Notes: generated by a model not told the origin, from the letters alone. A stretch of DNA of 64,000 bases from an uncultured Phaeodactylibacter sp. (GCA_913057245.1 CAJXNH010000005.1:106219-170218), one strand, 5' to 3'; numbered from the stretch's first letter, positions 1 through 11,816 are shown. Made by a program: numbers and translations.

Positions 1-1
1 C

Positions 2-478
2 AAGCGTGTTTTGGTATTCTGTACACCTGATAAGGAAGAGGAAGCTAAAGCAGCAGGCGCTGACTACGCTGGTCTTGACGAACTGGTTCAAAAAGTGCAG
101 GGTGGCTGGACAGACTTTGACGTTGTTGTGGCGATGCCACAGACAATGGCTCAGGTCGGTCGGCTCGGTCGTATTCTTGGTCCCCGTGGTTTGATGCCAA
201 ACCCAAAGACCGGAACCGTTACCCCTGATGTTGCCTCGGCAGTATCAGACGTTAAAGGCGGTAAGATTTCTTTCCGTGTAGACAAATATGGTATTATTCA
301 CGCTTCCGTTGGCCGCGTGTCCTTTGAGCCACAAAAACTGGCTGAAAATGCAAAGGAACTGCTCGGAACACTGAGCCGTATGCGCCCTGCATCTGCGAAA
401 GGTACATACATGCGCAGCGTTACAATGGCAAGTACGATGAGCCCTGGTATTCGGGTAGACGCCAAAAACATTGGTTAA
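2..478 (+). CDS. rplA: 50S ribosomal protein L1 (5' end outside window)
   Basis: Structural protein of the large subunit that binds 23S rRNA at the L1 stalk; in many bacteria it also represses its own operon. The frame is open from base 2, so the N-terminus is missing. About 158 residues remain of the usual ~230. The visible part carries the family core with [20 protein letters not shown] and then the domain ending around [18 protein letters not shown]. The stop is followed after 25 bases by rplJ, matching the standard rplA-rplJ-rplL-rpoB-rpoC order. Identification is certain; the start lies upstream of the window. Confidence 0.97.
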   Translation, partial: KRVLVFCTPDKEEEAKAAGADYAGLDELVQKVQGGWTDFDVVVAMPQTMAQVGRLGRILGPRGLMPNPKTGTVTPDVASAVSDVKGGKISFRVDKYGIIHASVGRVSFEPQKLAENAKELLGTLSRMRPASAKGTYMRSVTMASTMSPGIRVDAKNIG

Positions 479-503
479 GTAAACTTTTCAAAACCGAAGA
501 GCA

Positions 504-1031
504 ATGACTAGAGCAGAAAAGACAGCTACCATTGAGGCGTTGAAGGAAAAGCTATCCGGGGTAGAATACTTTTACCTCGCAGATTCTTCTACGCTTACGG
601 TAGAACAAATCAATAAATTCCGCGGCATGTGTTTCGAGAAGGGCGTGGAAATGAAGGTGGTAAAAAACACCCTCATCAAGAAAGCCCTCGAAGCAGCACC
701 CGGGGAAAAGAATTACGAAGAACTTCATCAGGCACTCAAAGGGCATACAGCTATTCTCTTTACAGAGACCGCAAACGCACCTGCAAAACTGATTAAGGAA
801 TTCCGCAAAGATAGTGAGAAGCCTACGCTCAAAGCAGCTTATATCGAATCTGATGTTTACATCGGTGACGATCAGCTCGAAGCGCTGGCGAGCCTCAAGT
901 CAAAGGAAGACCTGTTGGCAGAAGTTATTACACTGCTGCAGTCTCCTGCGAAGAACGTTATCAGCTCCCTCAAGTCAGGAGGTCAGACCATTTCCGGTCT
1001 GCTCAAGGCACTGGAGGAGCGCGCGGCGTAA
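504..1031 (+). CDS. rplJ: 50S ribosomal protein L10
   Basis: Base of the L7/L12 stalk: the N-terminal domain binds 23S rRNA and the C-terminal helix carries the L12 dimers. The product is 175 residues, normal for the family. It opens with MTRAEKTATIEALKEKL, contains the conserved VVKNTLIKKAL segment at about residues 51-61, and ends in an alanine/leucine-rich helix (SGLLKALEERAA). The ATG at 504 lies 25 bases after rplA. It is co-transcribed with its partner rplL, which begins about 100 bases downstream behind a GC-rich hairpin. Confidence 0.97.
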   Translation: MTRAEKTATIEALKEKLSGVEYFYLADSSTLTVEQINKFRGMCFEKGVEMKVVKNTLIKKALEAAPGEKNYEELHQALKGHTAILFTETANAPAKLIKEFRKDSEKPTLKAAYIESDVYIGDDQLEALASLKSKEDLLAEVITLLQSPAKNVISSLKSGGQTISGLLKALEERAA

Positions 1032-1039
1032 TTCAACCT

Positions 1040-1061
1040 GGCAGCCCCAGGCGGGGCCGCC
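1040..1061 (+). other. GC-rich hairpin between rplJ and rplL
   Basis: GGCAGCCCC (1040-1048) can pair with GGGGCCGCC (1053-1061) with one mismatch, giving a short stem with a 4-base loop. No T-run follows, so it is not a simple terminator. It lies just after the rplJ stop and may be a processing or stabilising element that sets the rplJ:rplL ratio. That role is inference; only the pairing is seen. Confidence 0.4.
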
Positions 1062-1133
1062 CAATCCATACGGCTTCCAAGCTGTACGCACAATATATTT
1101 TTAAACGTACACTACTTCAAAAATTATCTTACA

Positions 1134-1514
1134 ATGGCAGATCTGAAAGAATTTGCAGAACAGCTGGTCAACCTCACTGTTAAGGAGGTCAACGAACTGG
1201 CAACTATCTTGAAAGAGGAATACGGCATTGAGCCTGCTGCTGCAGCTGTTGCAGTTGCTGCAGGTGGTGGCGCAGCCGATGGCGGTGCAGCTGCTGAAGA
1301 AAAGACTGAGTTCGACGTAATCCTGAAGTCTGCTGGTGCAGGCAAACTGAAAGTCGTTAAGGAAGTGAAAGGCTTGCTTGGCGTCGGTCTGAAAGAAGCG
1401 AAAGAACTGGTTGACGGCGCTCCTGGTACCATCAAAGAAGGTGTGCCTAAGGAAGAGGCTGAGAAAATCAAAGAAGCACTGGAAGGCGCCGGTGCTGAAG
1501 TAGAGCTGAAGTAA
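1134..1514 (+). CDS. rplL: 50S ribosomal protein L7/L12
   Basis: Flexible stalk protein that recruits and stimulates the GTPase translation factors. At 126 residues it has the expected size. The N-terminal dimerisation domain (about 1-35) is followed by the alanine/glycine hinge [20 protein letters not shown]. Next comes the C-terminal factor-binding domain with [20 protein letters not shown] and [19 protein letters not shown] motifs (here [16 protein letters not shown]). The start at ATG 1134 is preceded by A/T-rich sequence without a clear Shine-Dalgarno, as is usual in Bacteroidota. Two hairpins and a probable promoter separate it from rpoB. Confidence 0.98.
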   Translation: MADLKEFAEQLVNLTVKEVNELATILKEEYGIEPAAAAVAVAAGGGAADGGAAAEEKTEFDVILKSAGAGKLKVVKEVKGLLGVGLKEAKELVDGAPGTIKEGVPKEEAEKIKEALEGAGAEVELK

Positions 1515-1530
1515 TCAGCACATACACAGG

Positions 1531-1617
1531 AAGGGGAGTAAGCAGGTTTCCCTTTTGGAAACAGCTTATTCCTCTCCCCTTAAGGCTTAGCGAGTTGGTC
1601 TCCAACTGGCTAAGCCT
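1531..1617 (+). promoter_or_regulatory. Two tandem hairpins in the rplL-rpoB gap
   Basis: Hairpin 1 (1531-1581) pairs AAGGGGAGTAAGC plus GGTTTCC with GGAAAC plus GCTTATTCC...CCCCTT around a CTTTT loop. Hairpin 2 (1583-1617) pairs AGGCTTAGC...GAGTTGG with CCAACT...GCTAAGCCT around a 3-base loop. Neither is followed by a T-run. In enterobacteria this gap holds a partial attenuator and an RNase III site that set rpoB expression below ribosomal protein levels. An equivalent role here is inferred from position and structure. Confidence 0.6.
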
Positions 1618-1658
1618 ATCGTCGTATAGATAAGTTCACGGAAATTGAACTTTTTCCA

Positions 1659-1666
1659 TAATTTTG
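1659..1666 (+). promoter_or_regulatory. Candidate -7 box upstream of rpoB
   Basis: TAATTTTG matches the Bacteroidota -7 consensus TAnnTTTG exactly and lies 68 bases before the probable rpoB ATG, downstream of the two hairpins. No good -33 TTTG is present at the usual distance; the nearest is a TTG at 1645, which is too close. It could give rpoBC its own promoter in addition to read-through from rplL. Confidence 0.35.
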
Positions 1667-1733
1667 GGTATTATTACAGCGGCTGCTTTTGAGAGAAAGC
1701 TCTTGACTGCCAAGAACACAAACAATATTGCCA

Positions 1734-4700
1734 ATGACGTCAAACGGTAAGGTATTGACCGCCGAAGAGAAGAGAGTGAACTTCGGCAAAATAAAGCTTC
1801 CCTCACCATACCCCGATCTTCTTGAAATCCAGTTAAAGTCCTTTCAGGAGTTTTTCCAGTTGGAAACAACCCCTGAAAACCGTATGAACGAAGGACTTTA
1901 TAAGGTTTTTCAGGAGAATTTCCCTATCACGGATGCCAGGAACATTTTCGTTCTGGAATTTCTCGATTACTTCGTTGACCCTCCCCGCTACACCATCGAT
2001 GAGTGTATGCAGCGAGGGCTTACCTATAGTGTGCCGCTGAAAGCTAAGCTGCGCCTGTCTTGTAATGACGAAGAGCACGTGGATTTCCAAACCATCGTGC
2101 AGGATGTATTCCTCGGGAACATCCCCTACATGACACCCAAGGGTACCTTCGTGATTAATGGTGCTGAACGGATCATAGTGTCACAGCTGCACCGTTCGCC
2201 AGGGGTATTCTTTGGGCAAAGCTTCCACCCCAATGGAACTAAAATCTACTCTGCCCGTGTGATCCCGTTCAAGGGGGCATGGATGGAATTCGCCACCGAC
2301 ATCAATACGGTGATGTATGCTTACATCGACCGTAAGAAGAAGTTCCCGGTAACAACGCTGATGCGGGCCATCGGTTACGATACGGATAAAGCCATTCTCG
2401 ATATCTTCGACCTCGCAGACGAAGTGCCGGTCACTCGCGATGGGCTCGAAAAAGCCATCGGTCGTAAGCTCGCTGCACGGGTACTACGGAGCTGGTCAGA
2501 GGATTTCGTAGATGAAGATACCGGTGAAGTGGTTACCATTGAGCGGAATGAAATTATCCTGGAGCGCGATATTGTACTCGATGAGGACAATATTGAGCTT
2601 ATCCTCAATGCAGAAACAGAAACGGTTATCCTGCAAAAGGATGAAATTGACCAGGATTACTCCATTATATACAACACACTGCAAAAAGACCCTTCCAGTT
2701 CTGAAATGGAAGCGGTGCAGTACATTTACCGACAGCTGCGCGGAACAGATCCACCCGATGAAGAAACTGCACGTGGTATCATCGATAAGCTGTTCTTCTC
2801 CGATAAGCGTTACAATCTCGGAGAAGTAGGCCGGTACAAGATCAACCGCAAGCTGAAGCTGGATATTGATAAAGAGACCCTGGTACTCACTCGCGAGGAT
2901 ATCATCTCTATCGTGAAATACCTGGTAAGCCTGATCAACCAGAAAGCAGAAATTGATGACATTGACCACCTGAGCAACCGCCGCGTACGTACAGTGGGCG
3001 AGCAGCTCTATGCGCAGTTCGGTGTAGGTCTGGCACGTATGGCCCGTACCATCCGTGAGCGTATGAACGTTCGGGATAACGAGGTCTTTACGCCAATTGA
3101 CCTCATCAATGCGCGAACGTTGTCTTCTGTGATCAACTCTTTTTTCGGAACCAGCCAGTTGTCTCAGTTCCTGGATCAGACCAACCCGCTGTCTGAAATT
3201 ACGCACAAGCGGCGTATTTCTGCCCTCGGGCCAGGTGGTCTTTCCAGAGAGCGTGCCGGCTTTGAGGTACGTGATGTTCACTATTCTCACTACGGGCGCC
3301 TTTGTACCATTGAGACACCGGAAGGTCCGAACATCGGTCTGATCTCTACCCTTTGCGTCCACGCGAAGGTGAATAAGATGGGCTTCCTGGAAACTCCTTA
3401 CCGGAAAGTAACTTCCGGGTCTGTAGAGGTGAAACTGGAACCCGAATATCTGTCAGCTGAGGGCGAAGATTTTAAGCGGATCGCTCAGGCGAATGCTCCA
3501 ATCACGGAGAAAGGCGCCTTTGAGTCTGACCGTATTAAATGCCGTGAACACGGTGACTTTCCCGTACTGACGCCGGATGAAATCGAGTATATGGACGTTG
3601 CCCCTAACCAGATTGTTGGGGTATCGGCTTCCATGATTCCTTTCCTTGAGAACGATGACGCCAACCGTGCCCTGATGGGATCAAACATGCAGCGTCAGGC
3701 TGTTCCATTGTTGCGTCCGCACTCACCAGTTGTGGGTACCGGACTGGAAGGTAAAGTAGCCCGTGACTCCCGTATGCTGATCAATGCAGAGGGCGATGGT
3801 GTGGTGGAATATGTTGATGCAAATGAGATCATCATCCGCTACGACCGGACCGACGAGGAGCAACTGGTTTCTTTCGAAGACAACCGGAAGATTTACAAGC
3901 TGATCAAGTTCCGCCGGACAAACCAGGGGACAAGCATTAACCTGAAGCCGATCGTGAAGCGTGGACAGCGCGTTACCAAAGGGCAAATCCTTTGTGACGG
4001 CTACGCTACCGAGAAGGGCGAGCTGGCACTAGGCCAAAACCTGAAGGTGGCATTCATGCCCTGGAAAGGCTACAACTTTGAGGATGCGATTGTACTCTCT
4101 GAGCGTGTAGTCCGCGAGGATATCTTCACTTCCATCCACATCGAGCACTTCGAGATGGACGTACGGGATACCAAACTCGGCGAGGAAGAACTGACCAATG
4201 ATATTCCAAACGTCAGTGAAGAAGCCACCAAAGACCTGGACGAAAATGGTATCATCCGGGTTGGTGCATGGGTGCGCGAGAGCGATATCCTGATTGGTAA
4301 GATTACACCTAAGGGTGAGTCTGATCCGACGCCGGAAGAAAAGCTCCTCCGTGCGATCTTCGGTGACAAAGCCGGTGATGTAAAGGACGCCTCCATGAAA
4401 GCGCCTCCTTCCACTAAGGGTGTGATCATTGACAAGCAGCTCTTTGCCCGCGCTAAGAAGGACAAGGTTCAGAAAGCACAGGAAAAGGAACTGCTCACAA
4501 AGCTGGAAGATCAGCATAAGATTGCGCTCAACGAGCTCAAGACGATCCTGATTGATAAGCTGCTGATCCTGATCAAGGGTAAGGTGTCTCAGGGCGTGAA
4601 GAGTATCTATAATGAGCCCATCATTCCTAAAGGCACGAAGTTCACGCAGTCTCAGTTACGTGAAGTGGACTACACTAGCGTTGACTACACAGGCTGGACG

Positions 4701-5555
4701 GACAATGACGATACCAATAGCCTTATTGCCAAGTTGCTGCACAATTACAGCATCAAGGTGAACGAGGAAGTGGGGCGTTACAAGCGTGAGAAGTTCAACA
4801 TCAGCATTGGTGATGAGCTGCCCGCAGGCGTACTCAAGCTAGCCAAAGTCTACATGGCGAAAAAGCGTAAGCTTCGTGTAGGTGATAAACTTGCAGGCCG
4901 CCACGGTAACAAAGGTATCGTTTCCCGGATCGTGCGTATCGAGGATATGCCATTCCTGGAAGATGGTACAGCGGTTGACATCGTGCTGAACCCGCTGGGT
5001 GTACCTTCCCGTATGAACCTCGGACAGATTTTCGAGACCGTACTGGGCTGGGCAGGTGAGAAGCTGGATATGAAGTTTGGTACGCCAATCTTCGACGGTG
5101 CCAGCAAAGAGGAGATCGATGAATACATTCAGCAGGCCGGATTGCCAAGCCTTGGTCAGACGTATCTTTACGATGGTGAGACCGGCGACCGTTTCCATCA
5201 GCAAGCTACAGTGGGCGTGATCTACATGCTGAAGCTGTCGCACATGGTGGATGACAAGATGCACGCACGTTCTATCGGGCCATACTCGCTCATTACACAG
5301 CAGCCACTGGGCGGTAAAGCACAGTTTGGTGGTCAGCGTTTTGGTGAGATGGAGGTTTGGGCACTGGAAGCATTCGGTGCATCCAACATTCTGCAGGAAC
5401 TGCTCACGATCAAGTCGGACGACATCAATGGCCGTGCGAAGGCTTACGAGTCGATTGTGAAAGGCGACCCACTACCGGACCCAAGTATTCCGGAGTCATT
5501 CAACGTACTGGTGCATGAGCTTCGCGGCCTGGCACTGGATGTGAAGTTTGACTAG
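1734..5555 (+). CDS. rpoB: DNA-directed RNA polymerase subunit beta
   Basis: Catalytic beta subunit of RNA polymerase, 1273 residues from the ATG at 1734. An in-frame TTG two codons earlier (1728) is a less likely start. The rifampicin-binding region is intact around residues 463-510 ([15 protein letters not shown] and [10 protein letters not shown]), followed by [13 protein letters not shown]. The C-terminal domain includes [31 protein letters not shown], and ends in [11 protein letters not shown] long lineage insertion of moderate size typical of Bacteroidota is present. rpoC follows after an 80-base gap with a hairpin. Confidence 0.98.
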   Translation: MTSNGKVLTAEEKRVNFGKIKLPSPYPDLLEIQLKSFQEFFQLETTPENRMNEGLYKVFQENFPITDARNIFVLEFLDYFVDPPRYTIDECMQRGLTYSVPLKAKLRLSCNDEEHVDFQTIVQDVFLGNIPYMTPKGTFVINGAERIIVSQLHRSPGVFFGQSFHPNGTKIYSARVIPFKGAWMEFATDINTVMYAYIDRKKKFPVTTLMRAIGYDTDKAILDIFDLADEVPVTRDGLEKAIGRKLAARVLRSWSEDFVDEDTGEVVTIERNEIILERDIVLDEDNIELILNAETETVILQKDEIDQDYSIIYNTLQKDPSSSEMEAVQYIYRQLRGTDPPDEETARGIIDKLFFSDKRYNLGEVGRYKINRKLKLDIDKETLVLTREDIISIVKYLVSLINQKAEIDDIDHLSNRRVRTVGEQLYAQFGVGLARMARTIRERMNVRDNEVFTPIDLINARTLSSVINSFFGTSQLSQFLDQTNPLSEITHKRRISALGPGGLSRERAGFEVRDVHYSHYGRLCTIETPEGPNIGLISTLCVHAKVNKMGFLETPYRKVTSGSVEVKLEPEYLSAEGEDFKRIAQANAPITEKGAFESDRIKCREHGDFPVLTPDEIEYMDVAPNQIVGVSASMIPFLENDDANRALMGSNMQRQAVPLLRPHSPVVGTGLEGKVARDSRMLINAEGDGVVEYVDANEIIIRYDRTDEEQLVSFEDNRKIYKLIKFRRTNQGTSINLKPIVKRGQRVTKGQILCDGYATEKGELALGQNLKVAFMPWKGYNFEDAIVLSERVVREDIFTSIHIEHFEMDVRDTKLGEEELTNDIPNVSEEATKDLDENGIIRVGAWVRESDILIGKITPKGESDPTPEEKLLRAIFGDKAGDVKDASMKAPPSTKGVIIDKQLFARAKKDKVQKAQEKELLTKLEDQHKIALNELKTILIDKLLILIKGKVSQGVKSIYNEPIIPKGTKFTQSQLREVDYTSVDYTGWTDNDDTNSLIAKLLHNYSIKVNEEVGRYKREKFNISIGDELPAGVLKLAKVYMAKKRKLRVGDKLAGRHGNKGIVSRIVRIEDMPFLEDGTAVDIVLNPLGVPSRMNLGQIFETVLGWAGEKLDMKFGTPIFDGASKEEIDEYIQQAGLPSLGQTYLYDGETGDRFHQQATVGVIYMLKLSHMVDDKMHARSIGPYSLITQQPLGGKAQFGGQRFGEMEVWALEAFGASNILQELLTIKSDDINGRAKAYESIVKGDPLPDPSIPESFNVLVHELRGLALDVKFD

Positions 5556-5597
5556 GTCCCGCTTTTGCTGCAGCCTAACAAATAAGATTGTTTCACT

Positions 5598-5619
5598 GGG
5601 GCAGCCCTGGCGCTGCCCC
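5598..5619 (+). other. Hairpin in the rpoB-rpoC gap
   Basis: GGGGCAG (5598-5604) pairs perfectly with CTGCCCC (5613-5619) around an 8-base loop. It lies 17 bases before the rpoC ATG, so it could influence rpoC translation or be an RNase target. A 13-base part of it (GGGGCAGCCCTGG) recurs near 49040 in the ftsW-murG gap. Confidence 0.5.
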
Positions 5620-5635
5620 ATACCAACAATACCAT

Positions 5636-8600
5636 ATGTCCTTTAAGAAACAGAATAATATTCAGACCCAAAACTTCGACAGTATCACCATTAGTCTGTC
5701 CTCTCCGGATGAGATTCTGGAGCGTTCCTACGGTGAGGTGCTGAAGCCGGAAACGATCAACTACCGCTCCTACAAACCGGAGCGTGATGGTCTGTTTTGC
5801 GAACGCATCTTTGGACCGGTAAAAGACTATGAGTGCTACTGTGGTAAATACAAGCGTATCCGCTACAAGGGTATCGTTTGTGACCGTTGTGGAGTAGAGG
5901 TGACGGAAAAGAAAGTCCGCCGTGAGCGCATGGGGCACATCAAGCTGGTGGTCCCTGTGGTACACATCTGGTTCTTCAAATCACTGCCCAACAAGATTGG
6001 CTACTTGCTTGGGCTTTCCTCCAAGAAGCTGGAAAGCATCATTTACTACGAGCGTTATGTAGTGATTCAGCCTGGTGTGAAAGAGGAAGAAGGTGTAGCC
6101 AAAATGGACCTCCTGACGGAAGAAGAGTACCTGGAAATTCTGGATACCCTGCCGCAGGACAACCAAATGCTGGACGATGAGGATCCGAATAAATTCATGG
6201 CTAAGATGGGAGCGGATGCTGTCCGTGACCTGTTGATGCGCCTTGATTTGGATCAGTTGTCCTTTGCTCTGCGCCATCAGGCAGCCAATGAAACTTCGCA
6301 GCAGCGTAAGTCGGAGGCACTCAAGCGCCTTCGGGTAGTGGAAGCTTTCCGTGATGGGCTGACTCGTATTGAAAACCGTCCGGAATGGACGATCATTCAG
6401 TACCTGCCGGTTGTACCACCTGAACTGCGCCCGCTTGTACCGTTGGATGGTGGCCGTTTTGCCAGTTCTGACCTGAACGACTTATACCGCCGGGTAATCA
6501 TCCGGAACAACCGTCTCAAGCGTCTGCTCGAAATCAAAGCACCGGAAGTAATCCTGCGTAACGAGAAACGGATGCTGCAGGAGGCCGTGGATTCCCTCTT
6601 CGACAACTCCCGTAAATCCAATGCAGTCAAAGCTGAGGGCGGACGGGCACTGAAGTCGCTGAGTGATATTCTTAAAGGTAAGCAGGGACGTTTCCGTCAA
6701 AACCTGCTCGGTAAGCGTGTGGACTACTCCGGCCGTTCGGTGATCGTTGTAGGACCAACGCTCAAGCTTCACGAATGCGGTATTCCAAAGGCGATGGCTG
6801 CTGAGTTGTTCAAGCCATTTGTGATCCGTAAGCTGATCGAGCGTGGCATTGTTAAGACGGTTAAGTCTGCTAAGAAACTTGTAGATCGTAAGGACCCCAT
6901 TATCTGGGAAATCCTCGAGAATATACTGAAAGGGCATCCGGTTATGCTTAACCGGGCACCTACGCTGCACCGTCTCTCCATTCAGTCCTTCCAGCCGAAG
7001 CTGATTGAGGGCAAGGCGATTCAGCTGCACCCACTGGTATGTGGTGCCTTTAACGCCGACTTTGACGGTGACCAGATGGCGGTACACGTGCCATTGAGCC
7101 ATGCTGCAATTCTGGAAGCGCAGGTACTCATGTTGTCTTCTCACAACATGCTGAACCCGCAAAACGGCTCGCCAGTCACCCTGCCTTCTCAGGACATGGT
7201 ACTGGGGCTATACTATATCACCAAGGAGCGTCGCTCTACCGAGGAGATCAAAGTGAAAGGCGAAGGTCGTCGCTTCTATTCTCCGGAAGAGGTGATGATT
7301 GCCTACAACGAAGAGCAGCTTGACCTGCACGCCTCCATTAAGGTACGCGTGAAGGTAGAAAATGAAGAAGGAGAGCTGGTCAACAAGCTTGTTGAGACCA
7401 CTACAGGACGGGTGATGTTTAACCAAAATGTGCCTGAAGGTGTACCTTTCGTCAATGTACTGTTGACGAAGAAGAACCTGAAGCGGGTCATTGGTGACGT
7501 GATTGAGCGGACTGACTTTGCAGTTACGGCAGCCTTCCTTGACGCGATCAAGGAAATGGGCTTCCTCTGGGCCTTCAAAGGTGGTCTGTCCTTCAACCTT
7601 GGTGACCTGATCGAGCCTTCTGTTAAAATCAATACGCTGGAAGAAGCGCAAGCTGAGGTGGATGAAGTCTGGGACAACTACAACATGGGCCTCATCACCA
7701 ACAACGAACGCTACAACCAGATTATCGATAAGTGGACCTATGCGGATAACCGCATCACGGATGTACTGATGAAGGAGCTGGCTTCTCACAAGCAGGGCTT
7801 CAACTCCGTATTCATGATGCTGGACTCCGGAGCACGGGGTTCCAAACAGCAAATTAAGCAGCTTTGCGGTCTGCGTGGACTGATGGCGAAGCCGCGGAAA
7901 TCTGGTGATACCGGCGGAGCGGTTATCGAAAACCCAATTCTGTCCAACTTCGTAGACGGTCTGTCCGTACTGGAGTACTTTATCTCTACGCACGGTGCCC
8001 GTAAGGGTCTGGCGGATACCGCCCTGAAGACAGCGGATGCGGGTTACCTGACACGTCGTCTGGTGGATGTCGCCCAGGACGTGGTCATCCACGAGGATGA
8101 TTGCAATACGCTTCGTGGTATCGAAACCACTGCACTTCTGGACAACGACAAAGTGGTCGAGGACCTGAAATCCCGTATTGCAGGCCGTTTCACGCTGCAT
8201 GATGTCCTGCATCCGGAGACCGAAGAGGTCATGCTCAAAGCCGGAGAGTACATCACAGAGGCGATGGCTGCTAAAATTGAAGAGGCAGAAGTAGAATCAG
8301 TGACCATCCGTTCCGTACTGACGTGCGACACCAAGCGCGGTGTCTGTGCGAAGTGCTATGGTAAGAACCTGGCAACGGGCCGTACGGCTGAGTCGGGTGA
8401 TGCCGTGGGTATCATCGCTGCACAGTCCATCGGTGAGCCGGGTACGCAGCTGACCCTGCGGACCTTCCACGTAGGTGGTATCGCATCGGTTTCCAAGTCA
8501 GAATCCGAAATCGTTTCCAAGTTTGAAGGTAAGATCGAATTCGATAGTATCCGGACAACAGAAATGGTAGAAGAGCCTGGTGAAGAGAAGGACATCGTAC

Positions 8601-9940
8601 TGTCCCGTACAGGTGAAATCCGGATTGTAGACGCCAAGTCAGGCAAGCAATTCGCGAGCCACTACGTTCCTTACGGTGCCAACCTGCACGTGAAGGAAGG
8701 GCAGAAGATCAAGAAAGGGGATATGATTGCGGACTGGGATCCGTTCAACGCTGTAATTATCTCTGAATTCTCTGGTGTAGCCAAGTTCGAGTCTATCGAA
8801 GAAGGTGTGACTTACCGTGTTGAGCGGGACGATCAGACGGGCTACGCAGAGAAGGTGATCGTAGAAAGTAAGAACAAGCGCAAAATCCCAACCGTCAAAA
8901 TCGTAAGTGCAGACGGAGAGGAATTGCGGAGTTATAACCTGCCGGTGGGCTCTTACCTATCTATTGATGAGGGCGATACGATCCGCGCCGGTCAGAAGAT
9001 TGCCAAGATCCCACGGAAGCTGGGTAAGATTGCCGATATCACCGGTGGTCTGCCACGGGTAACGGAGCTTTTCGAGGCTCGTAATCCATCCAATCCTGCT
9101 GTGGTTTCTGAAATCGACGGTGTGGTATCCTTCGGTAAGATCAAGCGCGGTAACCGCGAGGTGATGGTCGAAGCGAAAGATGGTCAGAAGCGTAAGTACC
9201 TGATCGGTCTTTCCAAGCACATCCTGGTACAGGAGGGTGACTTCGTTCGCGCAGGCACACCACTGTCTGACGGTGCAACTGCGCCACGCGACATCCTGAA
9301 TATCAAAGGGCCATTTGCTGTACAGTCTTACCTGGTCAACGGGGTACAGGAAGTATACCGGGCACAGGGTATCACCATCAACAACAAGCATATTGAGGTG
9401 ATCGTGCGTCAGATGATGCGCCGCGTGCAAATCGAGGATCCGGGTGATACCAGCTTCCTCGAAGGCGAAGCGGTTGAGAAGTACCAATTCTTGGAGCAGA
9501 ACGACTGGATTTTCGATAAGAAAGTCGTTACCGAGTCTGGCGACTCCAACAAGCTGCGCCCGGGACAACTCGTGACTTTGCGTCAGCTGCGGGAAGAAAA
9601 TTCTCAGCTGCGCCGCAATGACCTCGAACTGGTACAATACCGCGATGCAGTGCCTGCGACATCAAGCTCGCTCCTGCAGGGTATTACGAAGTCTTCTCTG
9701 GGTACGGAAAGCTGGATTTCTGCCGCTTCCTTCCAGGAAACGACTAAGGTACTCAGCACAGCAGCGATCGGTGCCAAAATGGACTTCCTCAACGGCCTGA
9801 AAGAGAACGTCATCGTTGGTAAGCGCATCCCGGCTGGTACGGGCATGCGCGAGTACGAAGACCTCTTTGTGACCACCATGGAAGCACACGAGGCACACGA
9901 AGCACGCCGCAAGCAATTAGAAGAAGTAGCGGAAGAGTAA
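5636..9940 (+). CDS. rpoC: DNA-directed RNA polymerase subunit beta'
   Basis: Largest polymerase subunit, holding the catalytic Mg2+ site. The ATG at 5636 (MSFKKQNN) gives 1434 residues. A TTG extension to 5588 would read through the intergenic hairpin and is unlikely. The N-terminal zinc site is seen as [20 protein letters not shown] (about residues 67-86), and the catalytic loop [16 protein letters not shown] lies at about residue 472. A second zinc site has [13 protein letters not shown], and the trigger-loop region includes [29 protein letters not shown] sequence. It ends the operon and is followed by an intrinsic terminator. Confidence 0.98.
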   Translation: MSFKKQNNIQTQNFDSITISLSSPDEILERSYGEVLKPETINYRSYKPERDGLFCERIFGPVKDYECYCGKYKRIRYKGIVCDRCGVEVTEKKVRRERMGHIKLVVPVVHIWFFKSLPNKIGYLLGLSSKKLESIIYYERYVVIQPGVKEEEGVAKMDLLTEEEYLEILDTLPQDNQMLDDEDPNKFMAKMGADAVRDLLMRLDLDQLSFALRHQAANETSQQRKSEALKRLRVVEAFRDGLTRIENRPEWTIIQYLPVVPPELRPLVPLDGGRFASSDLNDLYRRVIIRNNRLKRLLEIKAPEVILRNEKRMLQEAVDSLFDNSRKSNAVKAEGGRALKSLSDILKGKQGRFRQNLLGKRVDYSGRSVIVVGPTLKLHECGIPKAMAAELFKPFVIRKLIERGIVKTVKSAKKLVDRKDPIIWEILENILKGHPVMLNRAPTLHRLSIQSFQPKLIEGKAIQLHPLVCGAFNADFDGDQMAVHVPLSHAAILEAQVLMLSSHNMLNPQNGSPVTLPSQDMVLGLYYITKERRSTEEIKVKGEGRRFYSPEEVMIAYNEEQLDLHASIKVRVKVENEEGELVNKLVETTTGRVMFNQNVPEGVPFVNVLLTKKNLKRVIGDVIERTDFAVTAAFLDAIKEMGFLWAFKGGLSFNLGDLIEPSVKINTLEEAQAEVDEVWDNYNMGLITNNERYNQIIDKWTYADNRITDVLMKELASHKQGFNSVFMMLDSGARGSKQQIKQLCGLRGLMAKPRKSGDTGGAVIENPILSNFVDGLSVLEYFISTHGARKGLADTALKTADAGYLTRRLVDVAQDVVIHEDDCNTLRGIETTALLDNDKVVEDLKSRIAGRFTLHDVLHPETEEVMLKAGEYITEAMAAKIEEAEVESVTIRSVLTCDTKRGVCAKCYGKNLATGRTAESGDAVGIIAAQSIGEPGTQLTLRTFHVGGIASVSKSESEIVSKFEGKIEFDSIRTTEMVEEPGEEKDIVLSRTGEIRIVDAKSGKQFASHYVPYGANLHVKEGQKIKKGDMIADWDPFNAVIISEFSGVAKFESIEEGVTYRVERDDQTGYAEKVIVESKNKRKIPTVKIVSADGEELRSYNLPVGSYLSIDEGDTIRAGQKIAKIPRKLGKIADITGGLPRVTELFEARNPSNPAVVSEIDGVVSFGKIKRGNREVMVEAKDGQKRKYLIGLSKHILVQEGDFVRAGTPLSDGATAPRDILNIKGPFAVQSYLVNGVQEVYRAQGITINNKHIEVIVRQMMRRVQIEDPGDTSFLEGEAVEKYQFLEQNDWIFDKKVVTESGDSNKLRPGQLVTLRQLREENSQLRRNDLELVQYRDAVPATSSSLLQGITKSSLGTESWISAASFQETTKVLSTAAIGAKMDFLNGLKENVIVGKRIPAGTGMREYEDLFVTTMEAHEAHEARRKQLEEVAEE

Positions 9941-9965
9941 AATCGGAAGCTTAGGATAAAATGTA

Positions 9966-10001
9966 AGCCCCCTTCTGGTCATGCCGGGAGGGGGCTTTTT
10001 T
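9966..10001 (+). terminator. Intrinsic terminator after rpoC
   Basis: AGCCCCCT (9966-9973) pairs with AGGGGGCT (9989-9996), followed directly by a run of T to 10001. This is a textbook rho-independent terminator 25 bases after the rpoC stop and closes the ribosomal/RNA polymerase operon. Confidence 0.92.
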
Positions 10002-10056
10002 GTGTAAGGACCTGAAGGCTTTCCCCCAAAAAATCCCTAAATTCCCCGTAAAAAAG

Positions 10057-11079
10057 ATGATCAATCTAATCAGTGATACAGTCACCAAGCCTACCCCGGG
10101 GATGCTGGAAGCGATGATGCAGGCAGAGGTGGGGGACGATGTTTTTGGGGAAGACCCTACCGTGAATGCGCTGGAAGAAAAAGTGGCACAGATGTTTGGC
10201 AAGGAAGCCGCCTTGTATTGCCCTTCCGGTACAATGACCAATCAGATTGCCATCAAAGTGCATACCCAACCACTGGACGAGGTGATCTGTGATGAGTACT
10301 CCCACATCTATCAATATGAGACGGCAGGGTATGCCTATAATTCCGGTGTGGGCATCAACCTGATTAAAGGTGCCAATGGGAAAATTACAGCCGAACAGGT
10401 AGCCGCTGCCATTAAGCCTAGATATGACTGGCTGCCCATCAGCCGTCTGGTGGTTTTGGAGAATACCTGTAATAAAGGAGGGGGCAGTTACTACACCCTG
10501 GACGAAATTCACCCTATTCAAGCGCTGTGCCGGGAAAAAGGCCTGGCGTTGCACCTGGATGGCGCAAGGCTGTTCAATGCGCTGGTGGAAACGGGGGAAC
10601 GCACTCAGGAAGTGGGGGCACATTTCGATAGCATTTCTCTGTGCTTGTCTAAAGGGCTTGGCGCCCCGGTAGGATCTGTCCTGACGGGAACAAGAAACTT
10701 CATACAACAGGCCCGGCGCTTGCGCAAAGTAATGGGGGGCGGTATGCGGCAGGCGGGCTATTTAGCGGCAGCTTGTATTTATGCGCTGGATCATCAGGTG
10801 GAACGGCTGCGGGAAGACAATGAGCGTGCCCGCCGGATAGGGGAGTTGCTGCAGGGGCTGAACTACGTGGAGAGCGTTCGGCCGGTACAGTCCAATATTC
10901 TGATTTTTGACCTGGTGGAAGGCTTGACTGCTGACAAGTTTTTGGAGGAGTTGAAGGGCAGAGGGATCAATGCCTCAGCATTTGGCCCTCAGACCGTCCG
11001 CTTCGTGACCCATCTGGACTTTACAGCGGACATGATGGATCGGGTACTGACTATTCTGGAGCAGATAGAATCAAAATGA
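10057..11079 (+). CDS. ltaE: Low-specificity L-threonine aldolase (PLP enzyme)
   Basis: Pyridoxal-phosphate enzyme of the fold-type I beta-eliminating lyase family; it cleaves L-threonine or allo-threonine to glycine and acetaldehyde. The ATG at 10057 gives 341 residues, the family size. It opens with [16 protein letters not shown], and the DGARLFNA motif ([11 protein letters not shown]) supplies the PLP-nitrogen aspartate. [14 protein letters not shown] carries the Schiff-base lysine at about residue 199. A longer reading from 10000 would begin inside the rpoC terminator and is rejected. It is a single gene between a terminator and a convergent nuclease gene. Confidence 0.93.
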   Translation: MINLISDTVTKPTPGMLEAMMQAEVGDDVFGEDPTVNALEEKVAQMFGKEAALYCPSGTMTNQIAIKVHTQPLDEVICDEYSHIYQYETAGYAYNSGVGINLIKGANGKITAEQVAAAIKPRYDWLPISRLVVLENTCNKGGGSYYTLDEIHPIQALCREKGLALHLDGARLFNALVETGERTQEVGAHFDSISLCLSKGLGAPVGSVLTGTRNFIQQARRLRKVMGGGMRQAGYLAAACIYALDHQVERLREDNERARRIGELLQGLNYVESVRPVQSNILIFDLVEGLTADKFLEELKGRGINASAFGPQTVRFVTHLDFTADMMDRVLTILEQIESK

Positions 11080-11132
11080 CGCGCATGGGTAGGCAGATGG
11101 CGTTTGAGGGAGGTAAAATGGGTATGAGGTTA

Positions 11133-11723
11133 CTATGACTCCTGCTGACGCCGGTCAATCTCATCCCGAATCTCCGCTGCCCGCTCGTAGTTTTCCTCGT
11201 TAAGCACTTCGTCCAGCATTTTGCGCAGATCTTCGACGGAATAGGAGGAAAGGCTGGCTTTTCTCTCAGGTACCTCGGCTTCTTCAGGTTCACCCATGTC
11301 TTCGTCTCCCTCATCTTCCAGGACTACGCCGGCAGCATCAAGAATAAACTCATAGGTATAAATCGGGCAATCGAAACGCACCGCCATGGCGAGGGCATCG
11401 GAAGTGCGGGAGTCGACTTCGATGATTTCACCGTCTTTAATGCAAATCAGGCGGGCGTAAAAAATTCCGTCCAGCAAGTTATTGATGACCACCTCTTTGA
11501 GCTCGATATTGAAAGTCTCCAGCGTATTCTTGAAAAGGTCGTGGGTAAGCGGGCGGTTTGGAGTCATACGCTCCATCGCAACGGCAATAGCCTGAGCCTC
11601 AAAGCTGCCGATGACAATGGGCAGGCGGCGTGAGCCTCCCTGTTCTCCAAGGACCACCGCATAATTGTGGGATTGGGTTACGCTGTGAGATAAAGCAACG
11701 ATATCGAGTTCTATCTTTCTCAT
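11133..11723 (-). CDS. Bifunctional nuclease family protein with UVR motif
   Basis: Member of the BFN/DUF151 family, whose characterised members have DNase and RNase activity; 196 residues. The BFN domain spans about 1-135 (SHNYAVVLGEQGGSRRLPIVIG, TPNRPLTHDLFKN, VDSRTSDALAMAVRF, CPIYTYE). After an acidic linker comes a C-terminal UvrB/UvrC-type motif (about 160-196, LRKMLDEVLNEENYERAAEIR), a helical hairpin used for protein contacts in excision repair. This arrangement is common in Bacteroidota. A TAnnTTTG box lies about 95 bases upstream. Confidence 0.88.
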   Translation of the reverse strand: MRKIELDIVALSHSVTQSHNYAVVLGEQGGSRRLPIVIGSFEAQAIAVAMERMTPNRPLTHDLFKNTLETFNIELKEVVINNLLDGIFYARLICIKDGEIIEVDSRTSDALAMAVRFDCPIYTYEFILDAAGVVLEDEGDEDMGEPEEAEVPERKASLSSYSVEDLRKMLDEVLNEENYERAAEIRDEIDRRQQES

Positions 11724-11816
11724 CTGGTTTGCGTCATGACGTTTAAGGACCTAATACCTTCAGAACAATTCCTGCAAAAGGTAGTTTAGGCACGCTAAGA
11801 TACTCTTTGCGAGGCG

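Noticed and set aside
1728..1733. TTG start for rpoB two codons upstream
   Set aside because: ATG at 1734 is a better start and the two extra residues are not informative.
5588..5635. N-terminal extension of rpoC from TTG
   Set aside because: The extension is the translated intergenic hairpin; RpoC begins naturally at MSFKKQNN.
10000..10056. N-terminal extension of the threonine aldolase
   Set aside because: It would start within the T-run of the rpoC terminator.
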